Shown here: positions 42,526-50,900 of the stretch, piece after piece
Layout of the letters: each line of letters starts with the position of its first letter
Numbering within the stretch: position 1 is the stretch's first letter
NCBI RefSeq assembly: GCF_017742245.1
Contig: NZ_JAGHKO010000001.1
Location: 959,061-1,023,060, forward strand
DNA length: 64,000 nt
Source: Niastella soli
GTDB lineage: Bacteria; Bacteroidota; Bacteroidia; Chitinophagales; Chitinophagaceae
Direction of reading: 5' to 3'
Program-made: the position numbers and the translations under genes
Notes under the pieces: model-generated
Told to the model about the DNA's origin: nothing
The model's input: only the letters and a program-made list of their open reading frames with translations
The model's database searches: none

Positions 42526-42939
42526 TTATTGCTCTACATAATTTTTGAAAGAGTTGAGTATAGCCTGGCAAAAATTCCGCTGCTCTTCTATGGAAGGTTC
42601 CTCACCAGGTTCAAACGTTTCTGTAATTATAACAGGGTAACCCTGACTGAAAGTAATAGTGGCCGTACGACCGCTATCAAGCGTATAAGCGATCAACTCA
42701 TGTTCTGTTACTATATCATACTGACCGGTAAAATCGAAATGGAGGCTTCCATCTTTCGTCCCCATGCGATATAAAAATTTCCCACCAGCCCGGCAATCAT
42801 TTTCAACCACTGGGGTATGCCAGTCATTATTTATGTTATTCCATTTCTGAATGTCCTTAGGCGTATTCCAGTTCTTCCAGATATTTTCCATCGGTGCATA
42901 TATCTCGACAGTAACAGTTATCATCGGTCTTTTATTCAT
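42526..42939 (-). CDS. SRPBCC/AHSA1-family protein
   Basis: The 137-residue protein has the helix-grip fold of START-like proteins: TVTVEIYAPMENIWKNWNTPKDIQKWN at the start, GGKFLYRM, FTGQYDIVTEHELIAYTLDSGR and a C-terminal long helix (QRNFCQAILNSFKNYVEQ). These proteins bind hydrophobic ligands or act as small chaperone-like factors; specific function is unknown. The upstream region is shared with the divergent erythromycin-esterase-like gene. Confidence 0.9.
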   Translation of the reverse strand: MNKRPMITVTVEIYAPMENIWKNWNTPKDIQKWNNINNDWHTPVVENDCRAGGKFLYRMGTKDGSLHFDFTGQYDIVTEHELIAYTLDSGRTATITFSQGYPVIITETFEPGEEPSIEEQRNFCQAILNSFKNYVEQ

Positions 42940-43100
42940 ACCCCTTTTAATTGAGTTTATTAATTAGATAGCAAACGTATATACTTTAGCGTCGTCGCAA
43001 GCGGTTCGAATGCGACAATTTGAGGGGTTGGTTGCGACACTCCAATTGCAATTGTTAATTTAGTGTCTGCCAGAAAGGATTTATTACAAATTGATCAAAT

Positions 43101-44366
43101 ATGAAAAAACCAAGAATTATCACTGTTATTACGGTATTGTTAAGTTTATTGCAAACTGCCTATTCCCAGGATATTATAAAACAATATGTACAGGAACATG
43201 CGCAGCCAATTGCCAGTATACACCCCGATTCAACTGATTATTCCGACCTGGAGGTTATAGGTAAAGCCATCGGCGATGCACGGGTAGTGATGCTGGGCGA
43301 GCAGGACCATGGCGATGCCCCCACCTTTCAGGCAAAGAGCAGGCTCATAAAATACCTGCATGAACAAAAAGGGTTCGATGTACTCGCCTGGGAGAGCGAT
43401 TTCTTTGGCTTGAATTACGGCTGGGACAAGCTGCGAAAAGAAAACGGTAATCTGGATTCGTTTTTAACGAAAAACATTAATTCCCTTTGGTCATACTGTG
43501 ATGCCTGTGTTCCTTTAATATACCAATATATTCCCAGTACGATGAAAACAGCTCATCCCCTGGAAATGTCTGGCTTTGATAACATGGCGTGGCAGGCCCC
43601 GCTTTGGACTGCCATAGACAGTATGTTAAAAACGTTACAGGCGCCCATCACAGCGCAAAAGGAATATGCAACAGACATCTATCCACTCATTTCCAATTCG
43701 CTCAAATATTTAACCGATAGCGTGAAGTTCGGAAAATGTATAAATTATTTCAAAGAAATAAAGCAGCAGTTGATCAACGCCGGCAGTAATGAATTCTGGA
43801 CCCTGCAAATTGACAATCAACTGACTTTAATCAATGACCTCAGGTTACTAAAGGACCACTACTGGGAAGCCATGAATTTACGAGATAGCATGATGGCTGT
43901 TAACCTGAACTGGCTCACGGAGGTAAAATATGCCGGAAAAAAAATAATTGTCTGGGCCCACAATTATCATGTCTCCAAATATTCGGGGCACTATCCAGAT
44001 ACCTTTATCAATCCAGGCAAAACCATGGGCACCTGGTATACCAGCAATGATGCCATCTGCAACCGCACTTATATCATTGGTTTCACCTCCTATTCGGGCA
44101 CAGCAGGCCGACTTTCTGAAAAGCATTACAAGTTAGATAAGCCCAAACCCAATAGCGTAGAGAACTGGATCAATAAAGACTATCAATTTGCTTTTCTCAA
44201 CTTCAGTGATTACAATAGGATCACCAATCAGAAACCGGAAACTTTTTATATGTCGGGAGCAACTAAAGGAAGCGCCTATCATAAAAGCCAACTGGCCGAA
44301 TGGTCAAACATTTATGATGGCGTATTTTATATAAAGGATATGTACCCCTGTAAAGAAAAAAAATAG
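43101..44366 (+). CDS. Exported erythromycin-esterase-like protein
   Basis: The 421-residue protein has a signal peptide (1-22, ending AYS). The family's active-site blocks are present: VVMLGEQDHGDAPTF with the conserved Glu and His, FDVLAWESDFF with a second Glu, and WAHNYHVSK with the catalytic His. The fold is shared with EreA/EreB and succinoglycan-biosynthesis proteins. Whether it acts on macrolides cannot be told; most exported members in environmental Bacteroidota have unknown substrates. It ends at a strong terminator. Confidence 0.9.
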   Translation: MKKPRIITVITVLLSLLQTAYSQDIIKQYVQEHAQPIASIHPDSTDYSDLEVIGKAIGDARVVMLGEQDHGDAPTFQAKSRLIKYLHEQKGFDVLAWESDFFGLNYGWDKLRKENGNLDSFLTKNINSLWSYCDACVPLIYQYIPSTMKTAHPLEMSGFDNMAWQAPLWTAIDSMLKTLQAPITAQKEYATDIYPLISNSLKYLTDSVKFGKCINYFKEIKQQLINAGSNEFWTLQIDNQLTLINDLRLLKDHYWEAMNLRDSMMAVNLNWLTEVKYAGKKIIVWAHNYHVSKYSGHYPDTFINPGKTMGTWYTSNDAICNRTYIIGFTSYSGTAGRLSEKHYKLDKPKPNSVENWINKDYQFAFLNFSDYNRITNQKPETFYMSGATKGSAYHKSQLAEWSNIYDGVFYIKDMYPCKEKK

Positions 44367-44771
44367 CGCTGGTTATCTTGCGCCTTTAGACAGTAAGTTC
44401 AGCACTAATTATCAATAAGAAGTTTAATAATAATAAGAAGTATCATAACGAAAGCCCCAACGTTGGGGCTTTTTTTTAAAAACCCAAACCAACTATCTGT
44501 ATTGGAATCTGCAAAAACTGAATTGAGTTTTAGGTGAAAGGTTGGGTCAATCTCTCAGGTTCTTCAGAATGATAGGTAAGAACCCATGAGGCGCCAGGGG
44601 TTTACTGGTTGCGTTTAAAAGCAGGAGCAGGACAGTCGGACCAATTACTGATGATAACACGATAACAATATGCCCTGGCAAACCCGCCGTTTTTTTTGTC
44701 TTTATAGATATTGATCGCTATAAGGGCGCCGATCCTTTGAGGGAAATAATTAATATATTAACTTTACGACC
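44367..44771. other. Intergenic region with one terminator
   Basis: 405 bp containing the terminator at 44452-44478. The rest shows no convincing gene; a short frame near 44600-44770 reads like a fragment of an adhesin repeat but lacks flanking support. Confidence 0.5.
44452..44478 (+). terminator. Terminator of the erythromycin-esterase-like gene
   Basis: AAGCCCCAACGTTGGGGCTT is self-complementary and is followed by TTTTTT, about 85 bp past the stop codon. Confidence 0.85.
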
Positions 44772-45590
44772 ATGATCCGTCCCTTTTCTATCATGGTCGT
44801 AACGGCTGTGGGTATGTTACTATCATCCTGCTCCGCCTCAAAATGTTCACAACCTTTAACCAAAACGGTTAAGGAAACACTGACTATGATGAAAAAGGAA
44901 ATCCGTTACACTATTAAGCAGACCACTGAAAAAGTGAAGTGTAATGAAGTGGATTTTCAGGTTGCTAATGAGATCATCGACAGCCTGACAGCAACCATAA
45001 AACACATGGACACGCTGATGGCTACTTCCGCTCGACTTGAAAAGAAAGGCACCCGCGAAGAGGTCATTATTTTCGCCGAACATGTCAGCGTGGTCGTTAT
45101 AAGTGCAATGAGAATCCTTAAATCTTTGTGCGACCTGTACGATATCTCAACCTACTCTCAGTTTGAAACCGCCACCTTCTTCTCTGCAGACAGTTCTAAT
45201 ATTCCTCCGGAAAAAATAGCCGAAGCCAGAAAAGCAATTGAACCGGTTGCACAGCGCATTGTCAGGTTCCTGGGCGATCACCCACGTCAACGGTTTGTGG
45301 CAGTGATCACCTGTTCAAGCACGCTTGTTGATCAGGAGTTGAATTTTAAGTTGTGTCAAGGGAGGGCCCGGTCTGTCACTAACCTGTTGGTTGAACTTAT
45401 CAGATCAAATGAGGAGTTCATTCCAAAACCTAATTGGATTCACTATAACATTAAATGCGGGGCCATAAGCGAAGAGTTCCCTTACTGTGGCCGCAAAAAA
45501 CACCATACACCTGAAGATAACCACCGAAGCATGGTATCACTCAACTGGAACCTGCTGCCTACTTCGTTACATGCGGGCACTTTTAATTAA
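44772..45590 (+). CDS. Lipoprotein with divergent OmpA-like C-terminal domain
   Basis: The 272-residue protein has a lipobox LSSC (Cys at about 20). The central part (about 30-130) is helical and may form a coiled coil (TKTVKETLTMMKKEIRYTIK). Residues about 140-265 resemble an OmpA/MotB peptidoglycan-binding domain: ATFFSADSSNIPPEKIAEAR, LGDHPRQRFVAVITCSSTLV, LCQGRARSVTNLLVEL and a final SMVSLNW strand. The usual Asn and Arg ligands are only partly kept, so binding is uncertain. Its stop overlaps the convergent azoreductase stop by 4 bp. Confidence 0.75.
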   Translation: MIRPFSIMVVTAVGMLLSSCSASKCSQPLTKTVKETLTMMKKEIRYTIKQTTEKVKCNEVDFQVANEIIDSLTATIKHMDTLMATSARLEKKGTREEVIIFAEHVSVVVISAMRILKSLCDLYDISTYSQFETATFFSADSSNIPPEKIAEARKAIEPVAQRIVRFLGDHPRQRFVAVITCSSTLVDQELNFKLCQGRARSVTNLLVELIRSNEEFIPKPNWIHYNIKCGAISEEFPYCGRKKHHTPEDNHRSMVSLNWNLLPTSLHAGTFN

Positions 45591-46234
45591 TAAAGACAAA
45601 TTTCATCAACCAGGGTGGTTATACGGGCAAAGGCCTCGTTCTTTGAACTTTCGTGTCTTTTATCTTTAAACTCCTGATATTCGATCCCGATATGATATAG
45701 GTCATTTTCATTTATAACGCCAAGATAATGCGCACAGCTCTTTATATGTGGGACCAGGTGATCAAATGCTTCTCTTTCGCCGCCCTTTTGAAAATCAAAT
45801 TCACCAGAAGACGTAAACAATACCAATTTCTTTCCGTGTAAAACTGGCTCAATGGGAAAATCCCCACGTGAAAGATCGAATGAGAAAGTTTTATTTATCC
45901 GTGCAATTTGATCAAACCACGCCTTCAAGACTGCAGGCATTCCATAATTATACATTGGAGTACCGATAATAATAAGATCGGCCGCTTCAATTTGTCTGAT
46001 ATATTCGTCTGATCTATTCAAAGCCATCTGTTGTTGTTCAGTTAACTCAGCTTTGGAAAAGGCGCCTGCAATCCAGTCGGGAGTAATAAATGGCGGTGGG
46101 CATTTAACAAGGTCCAATTCCATGATCTCTACTCTTTCGAAACGCGTTTTAAGAATATGCAGAAAACTGGCTGACAACTTCCGGGTGAGAGAGCATTCCA
46201 TACTGGCACTGGATTGCACGTTTAGTATTTTCAT
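45587..46234 (-). CDS. azoR: FMN-dependent NAD(P)H azoreductase/quinone reductase
   Basis: The 215-residue flavodoxin-fold protein opens with MKILNVQSSASMECSLTRKLS and has TPMYNYGMPAVLKAWFDQIARINKTF, both typical of AzoR (quoted in part: PMYNYGMPAVLKAWFDQI). FTSSGEFD corresponds to the SRGG-type FMN-binding loop, but is altered. The family reduces quinones and azo dyes in two-electron steps and protects from thiol stress. A Crp/Fnr-family gene lies 74 bp upstream on the same strand, with a dyad between them, so they form a regulator-target pair. Confidence 0.9.
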   Translation of the reverse strand: MKILNVQSSASMECSLTRKLSASFLHILKTRFERVEIMELDLVKCPPPFITPDWIAGAFSKAELTEQQQMALNRSDEYIRQIEAADLIIIGTPMYNYGMPAVLKAWFDQIARINKTFSFDLSRGDFPIEPVLHGKKLVLFTSSGEFDFQKGGEREAFDHLVPHIKSCAHYLGVINENDLYHIGIEYQEFKDKRHESSKNEAFARITTLVDEICLY

Positions 46235-46262
46235 TACTGCATTTGTTTAATTGCCAGTAAAA

Positions 46263-46301
46263 GTCTTCAAATAAGACATTAAATAAATTGAACTGGTTCA
46301 A
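46263..46301. promoter_or_regulatory. Two dyads between a Crp/Fnr gene and the azoreductase gene
   Basis: TTGAA-CTGG-TTCAA (46288-46301) is a perfect 5-4-5 dyad close to the FNR box. GTCTT-CAAAT-AAGAC (46263-46277) is a second perfect inverted repeat nearer the azoreductase start at 46234. The adjacent Crp/Fnr protein (46309-46884) is the likely binder. Confidence 0.52.
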
Positions 46302-46308
46302 GAAATAA

Positions 46309-46884
46309 TCACAGATCTTTTTGGGCTCTGATCTTACTCAGCATTTCGGCAGAAATGCCCAGATAGGAAGCAATAAGATACTGGGGGATTTGGGCGTTTA
46401 GTGCAGGATATTTCATCAAAAAAGCTTTGTATCGGCTTTTTGCATCCTGCGCATTTCTAAAATACATTCGCATTAGCAAGGCAGTTGCATAATTCTGAAG
46501 TATTATCCTAAAGTACCGTTCAAGTTTGGGTAACTTTTCAAGTAGTTCATTAAATGAGGAACGGCTTATAAGTGCCACCGTTGTAGGAGAGATGGCGGTA
46601 ATATTCATTTTACTGCCAGTTTGATTATGAAAACTTTCCAGATCAGAAGCCCACCAATCTGAAATAGCGAGGAAAATAATTTCTTCTTTACCGGAAACCG
46701 GATCTATAATGTAGCCTTTAAGGCTTCCTTCCAGAACAAAAGCATCATATCTGCATATTGACCCCTCTTCCAATAAATGTTCGCCTCGTTCCAGATGTTT
46801 AACAATCCAATATGAACTTATTAGATCCCTTTCTTTCTCTAAGAGTGAAATATACCGACTAATATTTTTAAATAATAGCTCCAT
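46309..46884 (-). CDS. Crp/Fnr-family regulator
   Basis: The 191-residue protein has a cNMP-like barrel (about 25-120: LERGEHLLEEGSICRYDAFVLEG, AISDWWASDLESF) and an HTH near the end (IPQYLIASYLGISAEMLSKIRA). It has the same subfamily layout as the regulator at 30123, including the DWW motif, so the two are paralogues. The ATG at 46884 (MELLFKNISRY) has the expected N-terminus and is preferred over 46923. It lies upstream of azoR and is divergent from the YceI gene, either of which it may control. Confidence 0.92.
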   Translation of the reverse strand: MELLFKNISRYISLLEKERDLISSYWIVKHLERGEHLLEEGSICRYDAFVLEGSLKGYIIDPVSGKEEIIFLAISDWWASDLESFHNQTGSKMNITAISPTTVALISRSSFNELLEKLPKLERYFRIILQNYATALLMRMYFRNAQDAKSRYKAFLMKYPALNAQIPQYLIASYLGISAEMLSKIRAQKDL

Positions 46885-46995
46885 GAAGGTGAAAGTTAAG
46901 TCAGAATTGATTTCAAAAAACAATAATCACCCCTAACGCTGACATTTATCAACTGTCTACCAACCAACATCATGCTCCTGCCAGATGCGGTAAAA

Positions 46996-47003
46996 TATTT
47001 TTG
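46996..47003 (+). promoter_or_regulatory. -7 box for the YceI gene
   Basis: TATTTTTG matches TAnnTTTG perfectly; transcription would start near 47009, 28 bases before the ATG. No -33 TTTG is present. An imperfect GACA...TGTC repeat (46941-46957) lies upstream. Confidence 0.45.
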
Positions 47004-47036
47004 TAGTGGAAATCATCATCATCAAAATTTACTCTA

Positions 47037-47630
47037 ATGAAGACCTTAGCACGTACAACGATCTTGTTTCTCGCTTTGTTTTTAACATTCACCTTATCAA
47101 TCGCCCACGCGCAAACCAAGCATGAATCCGCTGGCAGTGTAAAGCTGGTTATTAAAGGAACATCCAATGTTCATGACTGGGATATGAAATCCGATCAGGG
47201 GTCTTGTTCCAGCGTGTTCGATATTACCAAAGCTGGTACGCTGAACGGGGTATCCTATATTAATTTTACGGTGCCTGCCGAAAGCCTGAAAAGCTTCAGC
47301 ACGTATATGGATAAACATGCTTACGAAGCACTCAATACCGACAAATACAACAATATCAGTTTTACTGCTTCTTCTATAAATGTAAAGCCGAATGGTGGAA
47401 CCGGATATTTGCTAACTGCTAAGGGAAAGCTTACCATTTCGAGCGTTACAAAAGATGTGGTGATCACAGCCACCGGGAATATGCATGCTGATAAAAGCAT
47501 CAGATATACCGGCGCCTATAAATTAAAAATGACCGACTATAACGTGCAACCACCTGGAATTATGGAGGGTGCTGTTAAATCCGATGATTTTATAACCGTA
47601 AAATTCGACCTGCTTTTAAGATCCATTTAA
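47037..47630 (+). CDS. YceI-family periplasmic lipid-binding protein
   Basis: The 197-residue protein has a signal peptide (1-25, ending AHA). The lipocalin-like YceI barrel shows IKGTSNVHDWDMKSD, FTVPAESLKS, MDKHAYEALNTDKYNNISF, GKLTISSVTKDV and a final VKFDLLL strand. YceI proteins bind polyisoprenoid or other amphiphilic ligands in the periplasm, and in other bacteria respond to pH or osmotic stress. It is divergent from a Crp/Fnr gene and ends at a strong terminator. Confidence 0.93.
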   Translation: MKTLARTTILFLALFLTFTLSIAHAQTKHESAGSVKLVIKGTSNVHDWDMKSDQGSCSSVFDITKAGTLNGVSYINFTVPAESLKSFSTYMDKHAYEALNTDKYNNISFTASSINVKPNGGTGYLLTAKGKLTISSVTKDVVITATGNMHADKSIRYTGAYKLKMTDYNVQPPGIMEGAVKSDDFITVKFDLLLRSI

Positions 47631-47656
47631 AAAACTGAGCTCACCCTGTGAGCCCC

Positions 47657-47694
47657 AAACCCGCATAGAAGATTGATCCTATGCGGGTTTTTAT
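47657..47694 (+). terminator. Terminator of the YceI gene
   Basis: AAACCCGCATAG (47657-47668) pairs with CTATGCGGGTTT (47679-47690), followed by TTATATTT. Confidence 0.85.
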
Positions 47695-47938
47695 ATTTAT
47701 TTCTATTGGCATTTTAAAGAAAACGCGCCGATTTGGCCTGGCAATTCCGGATGGCGCATTTTACCTTTATATAACGGTAAAATACTTATGAATGCATAGC
47801 AGAAGGGCTAACTTGTTTTATTAAAAATACGGCCATAGCAAAAGAACGTATCAAGTGGTACGGGATGTAAAACTGGCTGTTAAAAAGAAAGAATAATCGT
47901 GTGTATGCCCGGAAAAAACAGCCGCAAGCGGATACTTT

Positions 47939-50900
47939 ATGACGTCGTATAGGAACATTGTTCTGAAATGGACCAGAAGAGTAGCTCTTCTTCTTGCATT
48001 ACTTGTTATTTTATTGGCCGGCCTGCTCATCTTTCTACACACTTCCACCGGAAAAGAGCTGTTAAGGGGAAAGGTGGAAGACTTCCTTCAGAAAAAATGG
48101 AAAACCGAAGTTGCGATTGGCAATATTGACTATGTATTACCGAACTGGATCAGACTGGAGAAGGTGCTCATTTTGGACCGGCAAAACGACACCCTGCTTT
48201 ATGCCGGTGATCTATATGTTCGCATAAAACCGCTGAAACTTCTTTCGAATACTGTTGACGTAACGACGATTGATCTGAAAAACACCAGTTTCCATCTTCG
48301 CCGGGGGCCTAATGATGCTGCACTGAACCTTCAATTCATTTTTGATTCATTTGCCACCACACCTAAAAAGAAAAGCCGAGCCTCAGACAGCAAACCCATT
48401 CTCCTTTCTGTTAAACAGCTTTCACTTCATCATGTGCAATTCAGTCTGAGCGATAAAAAGACACAGATCTTTCTTTTCGTCAATATTAATGAGCTTTCAT
48501 GTTTGCCGAACTCTTTGTATCCTGAAAAAGCAACTTACGATATAAAAACCCTTGGAATCAGCAACTGTCAGGTAATTCTGATCGACTCATCGAGAAGAAT
48601 AAATGTACCTGAAAAACCCAACCCACAGAAAAGCAATGCTGCTGTGCGGGTATCGCTGGATCAATTGGATCTGCACCATGTTTATGCATCTTACCAAAAG
48701 CCTCTTGATAACATTAACTATACCCTTCAGGTAGATAGCCTTTTACTACTGCACCCATTTCTCGACCTTCTCCATCAAATGGTAAGCGCCCAATCTGTTC
48801 ACATCAGCAACACAGATGTTCGTTTGCTGGAAGCAAAAATGGCCGCCAGTCGCATCCAAAAAGAGAAGCCTGCCTTGTCGCAGCCCTCAAGCAATAAAGG
48901 ATGGAAAATCCGTGTAGATACCATTGGCATCGTCAATAATTCGTTCAGCTATCACAATTCATCTTTGCCTAAACGAAAGGGCATTGACGGCAATCACCTG
49001 GAGGTGCAAGACTTAAACCTGCAACTAAGTAAAAGCCGCTACGATGCTGACGGCCTTTCTACTTCATTAAATGAATGTAGCTTTTTGTTCAACAAACAGC
49101 TACATGTAAAACAGCTGCAGGTGGCTTTTCGCTTTACCGATAGCCTGCTTCAGTTAAACGATGCGGCATTTACCATCAACCGTTCCGAGTTGCGATCCCG
49201 AGGTACCATTTCATTGCCTTTGGCGCCGGGCACTTATCCCGTTGCCGCATCACAATTTCTCCTCGAAACCTTGTCCGTTAACTACGGCGATGTTTTATTA
49301 GCGGCTCCGGCCTTAACAAAGCAATTGCCCTTCTCATTCCTGCCTTCCGATCAATTTTCGTTCACCGGCAGGTTCTCAATAACCGGCCAGCAGATCGCCA
49401 CTAATGATATGCGCTTATCCATGTCCCGCAATTTGTTTTCACTAAACGGACGTCTTGCTTTACAGCGCAATAGACTGGACCAGGTCCTTCGGGCTGATTT
49501 CCATCAGCTTCAGATGAAACGGGGATTGCTTTCAAAAGAGTTCTTACAGCAGTTACAAAAATCCGGGTTAACCCTGCCAGAAGTCATTACACTAACCGGC
49601 AGTTTGGAAAGCAGTAATAAAAAACTGATCGCAGATCTGAATGTTAACAGCGTATTCGGACAAATTACTATCAGGGGAACGGCTGAAAACATTTCCCGAC
49701 CTCAACAGCTGGCGTATGAAGTTCAATTGCAACCGAAGGGGTTTGACATAGGAAAATGGATTGGCCGTGATTCGATGGTTGGAAAGATCACCGGCGTGAT
49801 AACGATACAAGGTATTGGCATTGATCCCAAAACCATGATCGCCACGACGGCGATAAAGCTGTCATCGGCAGAAATCAATCGCTACACTTTTTCCGACATT
49901 GACCTGAAAGCAGGACTAAACCGATCGAAGTTCAGCTTCCTATTACAAACCCGGGACCCGAACCTGCAAACAACGGTCGGCCTGCAGGGGCATCTTAATC
50001 CTGATTATCTTGCCGATGGCACCATTCATGTTGCCCATGCAGATCTGAAACAGTTACGACTAACAAATGACAGTCTGCTTTACAGCGGAGATCTCCGTTT
50101 GCATGCAGTCTACAAACAACCATCCTCGATCGTTGCGGAGATTGAGACCGACAGCAATAACATTACTATTAACAGCAGGAATTTTCAAACGAGCGCTTTT
50201 TCTTTTTTGTGCAGGGCCGATGCTGACAGTACCAATATATTGGCGAAAGCGCCTTTTTTAAATGCGCAAGTAGAGAGCAACTATCCCATTAACCAATTGA
50301 GCACGGAGATCAGCGCTCTCCGGAAAACAGTTTACCCGCAGGACTCCGCTTCCCAAAAAACAACTGTAAGTGCTAATCCTCATCACACCTCCCTGAGAAT
50401 AACACTGATGGAAGATTCATTGCTTGACGCGTTGGCGCCCGATCTCAGACTGCTACAACCTATAACCATAGCTGGCAAAATAGACGCTGGGCAGGATTCT
50501 CTTTTATCGTTGCAGGTCCTTGCGCCCGGCTTCCGGTATAAACGATTTGAATGTCATGACCTGCACATCGACACAAAAATTGCCGACTCTACACTGCTAT
50601 TCTCATTGTCTGGCCGGGAGATCCTCACCGGCAAAAACCGGTTGACGAATGCTCAAGTAACGGGTTTTGCTGCTCAAAATTCTGCACTTGTAAAAGCAGG
50701 CGTCGACGACAGCACAGGGAGGAAATTTTTTACCGCCGGTGTGCAGATAAAAAAAGAAAACTCAGCAACCGTCTTAAATATTCTTGATACGCTTATCCTC
50801 AATTATAATAAATGGACAGTGTCTGCCGACAATTCTATTCGTATTCTGAAAGAAGGATACAACTTCAACAACCTGTTGCTGAAGAACAGGGAGCAATCCA

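Noticed and set aside
44600-44771. Fragment of an adhesin-like repeat protein (frame with GPITDDNTITICPG)
   Set aside because: The stretch is short, has no upstream or downstream support, and the resemblance could be chance.
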